From assembly GCA_035552275.1 (NCBI GenBank), contig DASZLR010000153.1, forward strand, positions 1-16,691: a stretch of 16,691 bases of DNA, given 5' to 3'. The translations under genes were made by a program, and so were the position numbers. Source of the DNA: DASVLX01 sp035552275 (GTDB lineage Bacteria; Actinomycetota; Actinomycetes; Mycobacteriales; Pseudonocardiaceae). Positions 1 to 7,065 of the stretch are shown here, one piece after another (the stretch's first letter is position 1; the number at the start of each line of letters is the position of its first letter). The notes below the pieces were generated by a model. It saw only the letters and a program-made list of their open reading frames with translations, ran no database searches and was not told the origin of the DNA.

Positions 1-1356
1 GACGATCATGTCGTCGTCCCGGCCGTCCACGAACAGCAGCCCGTCGGCGTTGCGGTGCCCGACATCGCCGCTGGACAGCAGCCCGCCGATGATCTCCTTG
101 CCGCCGCCGTCGGTGTAGCCGGTGAAGGCCAGCTCACTGCCGACGAAGATCCGGCCGGTCACTTCCGGCTCGGTGACCTCCTGGCCCGCCTTGTCGTAGA
201 GCCGCACCAGGCAGCCGCGCGGGGACCGGCCGACCGTGCCCGGCGCCGCCCGCAGTTCGTCCGGCGTGGCGATGGTGGCGACCGCGACTTCCGTTGAGCC
301 GTAAAGGTTGTAGACCACCTCGCCGAACGCGTCCAGCGCGCGGTTGCTGACCTCGGGCGCGAGCACCGAGCCGGCGGTGAGGATGACCCGCAGCGCCGAC
401 GTGTCGTACGTCGGCAGCACCTGCGGGCCCAGGTCGAGGATGCGTTGCAGCATCGTGGGCACCACCACGAACCCGGTGCAGCGGTGCTCGGCCAGCGCGC
501 GCAGCGTCGCCTCGGCGTCGAACCTGCGCCGCACCACCACCGTCGAGCCCAGTCCGAGGGTGAGGATCATCTGGGACAGCCCGGTGGCGTGGAACATCGG
601 CGACGCGATGAACACCGTGTCGCCGCGGTGCAGCGGCACCCGCTCCAGGAAGTGGGTGGCGACCAGCGGCGAGCCGACATGCCGGGGCGCGCCCTTGGGA
701 GTGCCGGTGGTGCCGCTGGTCAGCAGGGTCATCCCGCCCTGGCGGGTCGGCGGCGGGACCGGGGCGTCCTTGGTCTCGGCGATCAGCCGCTCGATTCGCG
801 GCACCCGCCGGTCCACGGTGTCCTCGTCGTCCACCCAGCCGAGGTAGCGGTCGATGTTGTCGGGTGTGCCGGCCAGCAGTTCGGCGAACTCCTGGTCGTA
901 GACCAGCGCCGAGACGCGCTCGCGGGCCGCCACGTCGACCAGTTGCGGACCGCTGAAACCGGTGTTCGCCAGCAGTGCCCGCGCGCCGATCTTGGCCGAC
1001 GCGAGCATCGCGTCGATCAGGCCGCGGTGGTCCCGGCAGAGGATCGCGATCACCGAGTCGGCGCCGAGGCCGCGCCGGGTCCAGGCTCGGGCCAGCGCGT
1101 TGGACCGCAGGTCGAGCTGATCGAAGGTGAGCGAGCCGATCTCATCGATCAGCGCGAACGTCCCGCCGTTGCGCCGCCGGGAGGCGAGGATGCCGCCGGC
1201 CAGCGGGCCGAACCGGCGCACCGCCGCCATCGAGCGGATCGTCTCGTCCGGCCGGACCGGGTCGAACATGCCGGCTCGGCGCAACACGTTGACCCTGGGT
1301 GGCAGGTCAAGCAGGTGTTCCACCAGCTCGGGCAGGCGTGGCAGGTTGACCGGCAC
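1..1356 (-). CDS. Acyl-CoA synthetase (AMP-binding, FadD-type), C-terminus beyond window
   Basis: This is an adenylate-forming enzyme that would activate a fatty or other carboxylic acid with ATP and load it onto CoA. 452 codons are visible and run off the left edge. The ATP-binding P-loop TSGTTGTPKG is at residues 213-222, the A5 motif YGSTE at 352-356, the A7 aspartate in SSGDVG near 431, and the A8 hinge GRDDDMIV at 445-452. The mobile C-terminal subdomain with the catalytic lysine, normally 80-100 residues, lies outside the window. The GTG start at 1356 is chosen because GGAG lies five bases upstream on the minus strand; an ATG ten bases further up is in another frame. The N-terminal extension before the first core motif resembles mycobacterial FadD2/FadD12-like enzymes, so the substrate is probably an acyl chain, but the exact substrate cannot be read. 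It is divergent from the polymerase gene. Confidence 0.93.
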   Translation of the reverse strand, partial: MPVNLPRLPELVEHLLDLPPRVNVLRRAGMFDPVRPDETIRSMAAVRRFGPLAGGILASRRRNGGTFALIDEIGSLTFDQLDLRSNALARAWTRRGLGADSVIAILCRDHRGLIDAMLASAKIGARALLANTGFSGPQLVDVAARERVSALVYDQEFAELLAGTPDNIDRYLGWVDDEDTVDRRVPRIERLIAETKDAPVPPPTRQGGMTLLTSGTTGTPKGAPRHVGSPLVATHFLERVPLHRGDTVFIASPMFHATGLSQMILTLGLGSTVVVRRRFDAEATLRALAEHRCTGFVVVPTMLQRILDLGPQVLPTYDTSALRVILTAGSVLAPEVSNRALDAFGEVVYNLYGSTEVAVATIATPDELRAAPGTVGRSPRGCLVRLYDKAGQEVTEPEVTGRIFVGSELAFTGYTDGGGKEIIGGLLSSGDVGHRNADGLLFVDGRDDDMIV

Positions 1357-1389
1357 GGCATCTCCATTGATCGGTCGGACGGTGCTCCC

Positions 1390-1417
1390 ATTCTTGAACA
1401 TACTGACGGTCTGTCAA
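1390..1417 (-). promoter_or_regulatory. Promoter of the acyl-CoA synthetase gene with overlapping inverted repeat
   Basis: On the minus strand a perfect -35 TTGACA (1412-1417) is followed after 16 bases by AAGAAT (1390-1395), which matches four of six -10 positions. The predicted transcription start near 1383 leaves a leader of about 27 bases before the GTG at 1356. The inverted repeat TGAC-N5-GTCA at 1404-1416 overlaps the -35 box and spacer, a position suited to a repressor, for example of the TetR type. No regulator gene is adjacent, so the binder is unknown. Confidence 0.6.
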
Positions 1418-1444
1418 TAGGTCTGTGATGTCGGTGATCTGGGG

Positions 1445-1450
1445 CAGAAT
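1445..1450 (+). promoter_or_regulatory. -10-like hexamer of polymerase gene (leaderless start)
   Basis: CAGAAT lies exactly six bases before the GTG at 1457. This is the spacing of leaderless actinobacterial promoters. No convincing -35 or well-placed Shine-Dalgarno sequence is seen; a GGGG at 1441-1444 is too far upstream. Confidence 0.4.
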
Positions 1451-1456
1451 CGGCCC

Positions 1457-3109
1457 GTGATCGTCGCGGTCGTTCCCGAGCCTGGTGGTGGCGGCCGGCT
1501 GCTGCCGTTGACCGACGACGCCGAGCCGGCCGGTTCGGCCGCCTCGGCGAGCGAGCTGGCCGGCCGGCTGACCGAGGTGGAGCGTCGGGACCGGCCGCGC
1601 TGGCTGTGGCCGGCGACCGCCGAGCTGTACCCGGCGTTGCTGGCCGCCGGTGTCCGGCTGGACCGCTGCCACGACATCGCTCTGGTCGAGAGCCTGTTGC
1701 TGAACTACGAGGGCCGGCATGGCGAACCGCACGGACTGCCGGCCGCCTGGGCGCGGGCGCGCGGCCTGCCGGTGCCCGAGGATGCCGCCCCACCCCGGCC
1801 GGATGGGCAGCCGGTGCTGTTCGAGACCGAGCCGGACGCGCTGCCCGGCGGCGCCGATCCGCTGGACGCGCTGGTGGCCGTGTACCGGACGCAGCGCGAG
1901 CGGATCGCCGCGACCAAGCATCCCGACCGGTTCCGGCTGCTCGCGGCCGGCGAGTCGGCCAGCGCGCTGGCCGCCGCCGAGATGAGCCACCACGGCCTGC
2001 CCTGGCGGCGCGACCTGCACGAGACGCTGCTGACCGAGGTGCTCGGCCCCCGGCCGGCGGCGGGCGCGCGGCCGGCCAAGCTGGCCGAACTCGCCGAGCG
2101 GATCGCGGTGGCGTTCGACGGGCGGGACATCAACCCCGACAACCCGGCCAGCATCGTGCGGGCCTTCGGCCGGATCGGCGTCGATGTGCCGTCCAGCCGG
2201 GCCTGGGTGCTCAAGGGAATCGACCATCCGGCCGTGCCGTATCTGTTGGAATACAAGGAACTTTCCCGTCTGCATGTCGCCAATGGCTGGTCGTGGCTCG
2301 ACTCCTGGGTCCACAACGGACGGTTTCGGGCGGAGTACGTGGTCGGCGGCGTGGTGTCCGGTCGGTGGGCGACCAGGGGAGGGGCGGCGCTGCAACTGCC
2401 CAGGATCCTGCGCGCGGCGGTGCGGGCGGATCCAGAGTGGACACTCGTCGTCGCCGACGCCGCGCAGTTGGAGCCGCGGGTGTTGGCCGCACTGTCCGAC
2501 GATCACCGGCTGGCCGAGGTGTCCACCGGCGTTGACCTGTACGCCCGGTTGGCGCAGGACGCCTTCGACGGCGACCGGCAGCGGGCCAAGATCGCCATGC
2601 TGTCCGCGATGTACGGCGGCACCAGTGGTGAGGCCGGGCCGCTGCTGGCCACCCTGCGCCGCCGGTTTCCGGCCGCCGTCGGCTATGTCGAGGACGCGGC
2701 GCGGGCGGGGGAGCAGGGCAAGCTGGTGCGGTCCCGGCTGGGCCGGACCTCGCCGCCGTGGTCGGCGGCGATCCGCGAGCGGGCCGCCGACGAGCGGCTG
2801 TCCAGGGCGGCGACCCGGGACTGGGGCCGGTTCACCCGCAACTTCGTGGTGCAGGCAAGCGCTGCCGACTGGACCGCGGTGCTGCTGGCCACGCTGCGCG
2901 GCCGGCTCGCCGAGCGGACGCCGGCGGCGGCGTTGGTGTTCTTCCTGCACGATGAGGTGATCGTGCATTGCCCGAAGGACGACGCGGACACCGTGGTCGA
3001 GCTGGTGACCGAGGCGGCCGAGCGGGCCAGCACCCTCGTGTTCGGACAGACGCCGGTACGCTTTCCGTTGCAGGCCAAGGTGGTCGAGTGCTACTCCGAC
3101 GCGAAGTGA
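1457..3109 (+). CDS. Pol I-type DNA polymerase (annotated in family as bifunctional 3'-5' exonuclease/DNA polymerase)
   Basis: A family A DNA polymerase of 550 residues without the 5' nuclease domain of full-length Pol I (about 900 residues). All three polymerase motifs are present. Motif A is VVADAAQLEPR with D334, Q337 and E339. Motif B has R374-x3-K378-x3-L382-x3-Y386. Motif C is FFLHDEV with H498-D499-E500. The two metal-binding aspartates are therefore D334 and D499. L382 occupies the position of E. coli F762. The N-terminal region (1-180) corresponds to the 3'-5' exonuclease fold, but no DxE motif is visible, so proofreading is probably lost. The GTG start at 1457 gives a likely leaderless mRNA. 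The protein is additional to the replicative and main repair polymerases in actinobacteria, and its role is not established. Its last codons are duplicated at 5014-5128. Confidence 0.9.
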   Translation: MIVAVVPEPGGGGRLLPLTDDAEPAGSAASASELAGRLTEVERRDRPRWLWPATAELYPALLAAGVRLDRCHDIALVESLLLNYEGRHGEPHGLPAAWARARGLPVPEDAAPPRPDGQPVLFETEPDALPGGADPLDALVAVYRTQRERIAATKHPDRFRLLAAGESASALAAAEMSHHGLPWRRDLHETLLTEVLGPRPAAGARPAKLAELAERIAVAFDGRDINPDNPASIVRAFGRIGVDVPSSRAWVLKGIDHPAVPYLLEYKELSRLHVANGWSWLDSWVHNGRFRAEYVVGGVVSGRWATRGGAALQLPRILRAAVRADPEWTLVVADAAQLEPRVLAALSDDHRLAEVSTGVDLYARLAQDAFDGDRQRAKIAMLSAMYGGTSGEAGPLLATLRRRFPAAVGYVEDAARAGEQGKLVRSRLGRTSPPWSAAIRERAADERLSRAATRDWGRFTRNFVVQASAADWTAVLLATLRGRLAERTPAAALVFFLHDEVIVHCPKDDADTVVELVTEAAERASTLVFGQTPVRFPLQAKVVECYSDAK

Positions 3110-3217
3110 CCAGCAGTCGGCAGTGGCGACCAGGCGACGATCTGCCGGTTGGTCGAGGCCAACCGCGCGGCCGGTGAGCCGTTCGCGGAGTACGGGTTGC
3201 CGCTACCGCCGGATTGA
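3106..3217 (+). pseudogene. Degenerate small ORF overlapping the polymerase stop (copy 1 of repeated element)
   Basis: A GTG at 3106-3108 overlaps the polymerase stop (GTGA). It would start VTSSRQWRPGDD, matching VTSIRRWRSGDD encoded at 7066. About 30 of 37 bases agree between 3106-3142 and 7066-7102 by eye. After GDD the reading shifts: the continuation matching the second copy (ATICRLVEANRAAGE, in the same frame as the polymerase) ends at TGA 3215-3217. This looks like a short gene broken by a frameshift, or a conserved non-coding element. Function unknown. Confidence 0.4.
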
Positions 3218-3272
3218 TCCAACCGAGCTGCTGTCCGCGGCGGCCGCGAGTACTGGTCGTCCCACGGCTGGC

Positions 3273-3302
3273 GATGATCCGCAAACTGTGCTGATCCGTC
3301 AG
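3273..3302. repeat. Shared cassette boundary, copy 1
   Basis: GATGATCCGC-N10-GATCCGTCAG recurs at 7149-7178 with 25 of 30 identical bases and perfect ten-base ends. The TCA at 3299-3301 is the stop codon of the PIN gene on the minus strand. At the second copy the equivalent TCA (7175-7177) is the stop codon of the unrelated RelE-like gene. Confidence 0.7.
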
Positions 3303-3850
3303 AGTAGGCGGTGCCGACGCGCCCACGATCCAAATTCATGTCCGGCGATCGGCAGCCGGAGCCCGGTTGAGGTAAGGGTGTCTACGAGATTGCCAGCACT
3401 CGTCTCGGTGAATTTGCCCGACTGGCAGGCGATCGCCAGAACCCACAGGGTTCCGTGGACTTCGAGGCCGTTGGATCTGGCGATCACGGTTGCCCCGCGA
3501 TCATCTGTTATCGCGGTCGCGGCGAGGGACTTCCGCTGCGGCGAATACGCTGGCCTCACCGCGGTTCCGTCCTTTGCCACCGATCAACCGGAGCCACTTG
3601 GCGCGGCATATCAGGGCATCGACGGTATCAAGTGGCATCGTGGTCAACCAGTCCAATTCCAGCGCACGCTGAAGGGTGGGTAGGTTCTGCGCGCCAGCCC
3701 GCAACTCGTTTCGCACGACTGTTGTTGTCCGGCAGTCAAAGTTGATGAGCAGATCACCCAGGACATCCAATCGCTCGGCGCGGGCAAAATGCCCGAGGCA
3801 GGTCGTGTCGAGGACCAGGATTGTGACCGGATTCCGTGGTCGCTGCTCAA
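3299..3850 (-). pseudogene. PIN-domain toxin, frameshifted
   Basis: This is the toxin half of the pair with the XRE/ImmA gene. PIN proteins are Mg-dependent RNases with about four conserved acidic residues. The N-terminal part reads ILVLDTTCLGHF (first Asp), then VRNELR (Glu) and RNRGEASVFAAA (Glu). The C-terminal part, AATAITDDRGATVIA (last Asp) to GSWARRHRLL and stop at 3299, is in a different frame. One extra base around 3525-3537 explains the break; reading through it restores a normal length of about 175 residues. The start is also defective: the TTG at 3850 overlapping the XRE stop is not in the PIN frame, and no ATG/GTG/TTG begins the domain near 3827. An in-frame ATG at 3902 would add an unlikely tail read from within the XRE gene. 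Two lesions suggest a dead toxin, unless one is a sequencing error. The segment is visibly less GC-rich than its neighbours. Confidence 0.75.
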
Positions 3851-4935
3851 GGGGCGATCTCCGAGTCCTCCGCTGGAAGGTCAGTGTCGGAGATCTGGCC
3901 ATGCATAAGTTCGACCGCGCGGCCCGATGTGATGCGGTGTTGTCGCCACGCGGCGAGAACACCTCGGGCATACGAGGGAGGCACCTGAACGGACTCTAGA
4001 TCAGGCTGTGGCGTCCAACCGATCGCATCCATGAACTCGGCGTGCGTTGGGTTCTGCCGCCACCGGGGAAGGTCGGCGCGGTCGATCGCTCCAACGCGCA
4101 CCGACTGTTGTAGAACCAGCGACCACGACGTGCGATACGTCGCTGCGAGTTCGACCAGCGACTGACGGGACGGTGCTCCATTGCCGCACTGTGCGGCCAC
4201 TGCCGATCGGGGCAAGAGCAATTCTGCCGCGAAGGAGTTGATAACGGCTTCCCGCTCCTGCCGAGAGGCGTTGACGCCTAGGTCGCTCGAATACTCGTCG
4301 CCCAGGACGAGGTGCCCGAGTTCGTGCGCTGCCGTGGTCCGTCGACGGCCCGGGTCACCGTGTGCACTGACGACGGCGACGGCGATGCCGTCCTGAACCA
4401 ATGAGGCCCCGTCACCGGGAAGGTCAGCGACCAGCGTCATTTGGCCGGCACGCTCGGATATCTCGATCAACGTCCCAATCGGCCTGACGCCGAGTCCGAG
4501 TCGCGTTCGAAGCCATAGCGCCGCGTCTTGGGCCGCGGGTTGGCTATCAACTGGATGGGGATAGTTGACGACATCGGGCACCTCAAGCACATCGAAATCG
4601 ACCAACTGCCGCACGTCCAGCAACCAATCCGCGAGCAATGCCTCCAGCCGGTACATGTTGCCGCTCGCTTCGGTGGCCGTGTCGTCCAGCGTGTCGACGC
4701 GGCGCGACAGCACAGCGGGGGAGCGCCGCAGAAAGTGACCCAGTGGCAGTCCCAATGTTTCGGAAAGGCCGTCCAACTCCAGGGCGTCGACTCGGCGTGC
4801 GCCGGCCTCGATCTTCGCGATCATTGTCCGGTCGAGCCCGATGTGGTTGCCCAAATCGCTCTGTGACATGCCAGCCGACAGTCGTGCCGCTCGGATGCGC
4901 TCGCCTACGTCGGCCCACCCGAAATCCTTCGTCAT
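3847..4935 (-). CDS. XRE-family regulator with ImmA/IrrE metallopeptidase domain
   Basis: A 362-residue protein of the COG2856 type. Residues 11-70 are an XRE helix-turn-helix (GERIRAARLSAGMSQSDLG and onward). Residues 180-250 are an ImmA/IrrE zinc peptidase with HELGH at 204-208 and the downstream NSFAAELLLP helix at 233-242. The family acts as antitoxin or repressor, and the peptidase domain can cleave a partner repressor. Here it precedes a PIN-toxin gene with TGA/TTG overlapping ends, so the antitoxin/autorepressor role is likely. The ATG at 4935 is chosen because the HTH begins directly after it and a palindrome with a -10-like element lies just upstream. The open frame continues to 5106, but that part is antisense to a polymerase remnant. 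The gene is intact although its toxin is frameshifted. A similar pair exists in M. tuberculosis (Rv2515c/Rv2514c, from memory). Confidence 0.88.
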   Translation of the reverse strand: MTKDFGWADVGERIRAARLSAGMSQSDLGNHIGLDRTMIAKIEAGARRVDALELDGLSETLGLPLGHFLRRSPAVLSRRVDTLDDTATEASGNMYRLEALLADWLLDVRQLVDFDVLEVPDVVNYPHPVDSQPAAQDAALWLRTRLGLGVRPIGTLIEISERAGQMTLVADLPGDGASLVQDGIAVAVVSAHGDPGRRRTTAAHELGHLVLGDEYSSDLGVNASRQEREAVINSFAAELLLPRSAVAAQCGNGAPSRQSLVELAATYRTSWSLVLQQSVRVGAIDRADLPRWRQNPTHAEFMDAIGWTPQPDLESVQVPPSYARGVLAAWRQHRITSGRAVELMHGQISDTDLPAEDSEIAP

Positions 4936-4937
4936 GT

Positions 4938-4950
4938 TGCGATAATCGCA
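4938..4950 (-). promoter_or_regulatory. Perfect palindrome/promoter of the XRE-ImmA gene
   Basis: The 13-base sequence TGCGATAATCGCA is a perfect inverted repeat with a one-base centre, starting two bases upstream of the ATG at 4935. It contains GATTAT on the minus strand (4942-4947), a -10-like hexamer six bases from the ATG, so the transcript is probably leaderless. A homodimeric XRE protein binding here would block its own promoter. Confidence 0.65.
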
Positions 4951-4980
4951 CACCTGATGGCTGATCGCCAGTCGGCGACT

Positions 4981-5011
4981 GTCAGGCGACGAGGCTGAGG
5001 GTCGCCGTTGG
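4981..5011 (-). pseudogene. Remnant of the 3' end of the FAD oxidoreductase gene
   Basis: These 31 bases match 7847-7879, the last codons and stop (NGDLPSLVA) of the intact oxidoreductase, with one mismatch and a two-base deletion. The TCA stop complement is kept at 4982-4984. It abuts the polymerase remnant at GCCGTTGG and marks the joint of a tandem duplication. Confidence 0.75.
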
Positions 5012-5013
5012 GG

Positions 5014-5128
5014 CGAGCGCCGCCGACTGGACGGCGGTGCTGCTGGCCACCCTGCGTGGCCGGCTCGCCGAGCGGGCACCGGTCCGTTGCAGGCGAAGGT
5101 GGTCAAGTGCTACGCCGACGCGAAGTGA
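5014..5128 (+). pseudogene. Remnant of the 3' end of the polymerase gene
   Basis: 5016-5075 matches 2858-2917 at 56 of 60 bases, and 5083-5128 matches 3064-3109 at 43 of 46, including the TGA stop. The intervening part of the polymerase gene (about 2918-3063) is missing. The breakpoint lies at a short repeat, ACGCCGG at 2918 and 3050, consistent with slippage deletion. No promoter or start belongs to it. The following MFS gene ends head-on, with its stop directly after this TGA. Confidence 0.85.
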
Positions 5129-5129
5129 C
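5125..5129 (+). repeat. GTGAC direct repeat, left flank of marR-MFS segment
   Basis: GTGAC at the end of the polymerase remnant recurs at 7066-7070, where the second copy of the small ORF element begins. In the first half of the duplication the same GTGAC (3106-3110) connects polymerase and small ORF directly. The 1.94 kb between the two copies is therefore extra in the second half. Confidence 0.5.
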
Positions 5130-6529
5130 TACTTCCGGAGGTGCCGGCTGGACAGCGCCGCGACCGCCAGCACCGCGCCGATGGCGGCGACCGTGAACGC
5201 CATCCGGTGCAGGCCGGCGTCGGTGGCCGAGCCGGCGGCCGATCCGGTGAACACCAGCGCCAGCACCACGGCGGCCAGGTTCGCGCCGACGTACTGCGAG
5301 GTCCGGTACAGCCCGGACGCCGCGCCCATCCGGTTCGCCGGCGCCGCCCGGTAGACGCTGGTCTGATTGCCCAGGCTGTTGAAGCCGTTGGGCAGACCCA
5401 GCAAAGCCATCAGGCCGATCAGCGTCAGCACCGACGCGTTCGATCCAGTGAACGCCAGCGCCAGGCCCGCGAGCACGAACACCACCGAGCCGGTGACCAG
5501 CAGTGGACGGGAGCCGGCGCGGCGCTCCCAGCGGGCCGCGACGATCGCGGTGGTCGCGCCGATCGCCGCCATCGGCAGCATCACCAGGCCGGCCTGACCG
5601 GAGTCCAGTCCGCGGCCTCGCTGCAACCACTCCGGCAGGCCGTAGAAGATCATGTAGAACGCGACGTAGGTGACCATGGTGCGGACGTAGGTGAGGGTCA
5701 GTGCGCGATTGCTGGCCAGCAGCCGGACATCGAGGAATGGGCGGCGCGTGCGCGTCTCGCGAAACACCAGCAGGCCGCCGAGGACCACGACAACCGGCAC
5801 CAGTGCCCACAGTGGACGGTTGGTGGCGGACAGCAACAGCAGCATCAGCGCGGTCATCGTCGCCGCGAACAGCAGCACGCCGGCGCCGTCGAGTTGGCGG
5901 GCGAGCGCGCGATCGGGTCGGTGGCCGCCGCCGGGCAGGTGGCGCAACGCCATGATCGCGGCGACCGCGACGAACGGCAGATTGACCAGCCAGACCGCCT
6001 GCCAGCCGAACAGTTGCACCAGCGCGCCGCCCAGCGGCGGGCCGAGCGCGACGGCGACCTGACCGGCGACGGCCAGCACGCCGAGCCCGCCGGACGCGCT
6101 GGGCAGGCCACGCCGGTCCGCCTCGGCCCGGATCATCGCCAGCCCGGCCGGGTACGGCGCGGAGGTGCCGATGCCCAGCAGCACTCGCAACACGATCAGC
6201 ACGCCGATGTTCGGCGCGAACGGGGCGGCGGCCGAGGTCACGGCGATCACCGCGAGTCCAGCCAGGAAGACCTTGCGCGGGCCGATCAGGTCGGCCAGCC
6301 GGCCCATCGTCGGCGCGCCCACGGCGGTGGCCAGGTAGAGGCCGGAGATCAGCCAGGAGGCTTCGGTGCCGGCCCGGAAGTCGTGCTGGATGCTGACCAG
6401 CGCGACCGCGATCATCGAGGAATTCAGCGCCTGCAACAAGGTGCCCAGCGCGACCGGCACGACCAGGTTCGCCGGCAGCCGGTCGGCTTTCGTTCCCGTC
6501 TCGCCTGACGCGTGGGCCGCGGCTGCCAT
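5129..6529 (-). CDS. MFS multidrug efflux transporter (DHA2-like)
   Basis: A 466-residue inner-membrane proton antiporter of the major facilitator superfamily, likely exporting toxic or antibiotic compounds. It has a short hydrophilic N-terminus, many hydrophobic helices from about residue 22 onward, and the MFS motif A GRLADLIGPRKVF at 76-88. The helix 1 region LLQALNSSMIAVALVSI is typical of drug:H+ antiporters. The length and helix density suit the 14-helix DHA2 group, though 12 helices cannot be excluded by eye. The ATG at 6529 lies two bases after the marR stop and has GGAGAG upstream, so translation is coupled to marR. A longer frame to 6628 would overlap marR and is not used. The substrate cannot be predicted. 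Confidence 0.9.
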   Translation of the reverse strand: MAAAAHASGETGTKADRLPANLVVPVALGTLLQALNSSMIAVALVSIQHDFRAGTEASWLISGLYLATAVGAPTMGRLADLIGPRKVFLAGLAVIAVTSAAAPFAPNIGVLIVLRVLLGIGTSAPYPAGLAMIRAEADRRGLPSASGGLGVLAVAGQVAVALGPPLGGALVQLFGWQAVWLVNLPFVAVAAIMALRHLPGGGHRPDRALARQLDGAGVLLFAATMTALMLLLLSATNRPLWALVPVVVVLGGLLVFRETRTRRPFLDVRLLASNRALTLTYVRTMVTYVAFYMIFYGLPEWLQRGRGLDSGQAGLVMLPMAAIGATTAIVAARWERRAGSRPLLVTGSVVFVLAGLALAFTGSNASVLTLIGLMALLGLPNGFNSLGNQTSVYRAAPANRMGAASGLYRTSQYVGANLAAVVLALVFTGSAAGSATDAGLHRMAFTVAAIGAVLAVAALSSRHLRK

Positions 6530-6531
6530 GG

Positions 6532-6969
6532 CTAGCTCTCCGCGAGTCGGTCCAGCAGGGTGGCGGCGACCCGAAGGATGTCCTGCTCGGCGGGGGTCAG
6601 CGTGTCGGCCATCGCGACGGACAGCCATTCGTCGCGGCGGCGGCGATCTTCGGCGATCAGTCGCTCGCCCGCTGGACTGATCCGCAGCAGCACGCGCCGC
6701 CGGTCGGTGGTGTCGGGGCGCCGGTCGATCAGCCCGCGCCGCTCCAACTCGGCGACCACCCTGGTCATTGACTGCGGCTGAATGCGCTCGGCCTCCGCGA
6801 TGGCACTGGCTGTCGCCGGACCGTCCCGGTCCAGCCGACCGAGCACGGACAGCCTGGTCAGGCTCAGTCCGGTGTCCGGACGTTCCTTGCGCAGCCGTCG
6901 ATGCAGCCGCATCACGCTCAACCGCAGCGAGTGCGCGCTGTCCACCGTCTTCCGCCGGACCGCTGTCAT
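6532..6969 (-). CDS. MarR-family transcriptional regulator
   Basis: A 145-residue winged-helix regulator. The DNA-binding region runs from about residue 36 to 105: LSLTRLSVLGRLDRDGPATASAIAE, recognition helix near IQPQSMTRVVAELERRGLI, and wing RRPDTTDRRRVLLRISPAG. N- and C-terminal helices form the dimer interface. It is the first gene of a two-gene operon with the efflux pump, the usual arrangement of a ligand-responsive repressor controlling its exporter. The ATG at 6969 is chosen because a palindromic promoter element sits directly before it; the frame extends to 7038 without a better start. The pair is present only in the second half of the duplicated region. Confidence 0.92.
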   Translation of the reverse strand: MTAVRRKTVDSAHSLRLSVMRLHRRLRKERPDTGLSLTRLSVLGRLDRDGPATASAIAEAERIQPQSMTRVVAELERRGLIDRRPDTTDRRRVLLRISPAGERLIAEDRRRRDEWLSVAMADTLTPAEQDILRVAATLLDRLAES

Positions 6970-6981
6970 ATGCTCAGCATA
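6969..6981 (-). promoter_or_regulatory. Perfect palindrome at the marR start (probable MarR operator)
   Basis: TATGCTCAGCATA is a perfect 13-base inverted repeat that reaches into the marR start codon. On the minus strand it begins with TATGCT (6976-6981), a -10-like hexamer exactly six bases before the ATG. A MarR dimer bound here would cover both promoter and start. A second inverted repeat, GTTC-GG-GAAC, lies upstream at 6992-7001. Confidence 0.6.
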
Positions 6982-7065
6982 GCTTACTATTGTTCGGGAA
7001 CGGCCACGTGTGATTGGGAGAACTCTGTCGAAATCCATCAGCGCCGCGTACTAGTGTTGGTCCGG

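Noticed and set aside
445..1428. Plus-strand open frame antisense to the acyl-CoA synthetase
   Set aside because: Composition is that of a GC-rich shadow; the minus strand encodes a full set of acyl-CoA synthetase motifs.
1307..2968. 553-codon minus-strand frame across the polymerase gene
   Set aside because: It is antisense to a gene with all family A polymerase motifs and shows no domain itself.
4936..5106. Upstream extension of the XRE-ImmA frame to 5106
   Set aside because: This part is antisense to the polymerase and oxidoreductase remnants and lies outside the HTH domain; its arginine/proline-rich composition is that of a shadow frame.
5014..5128. Polymerase remnant as an independent small gene
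   Set aside because: It has no start or ribosome site, its middle is deleted out of frame, and it matches only the 3' end of the gene at 1457-3109.
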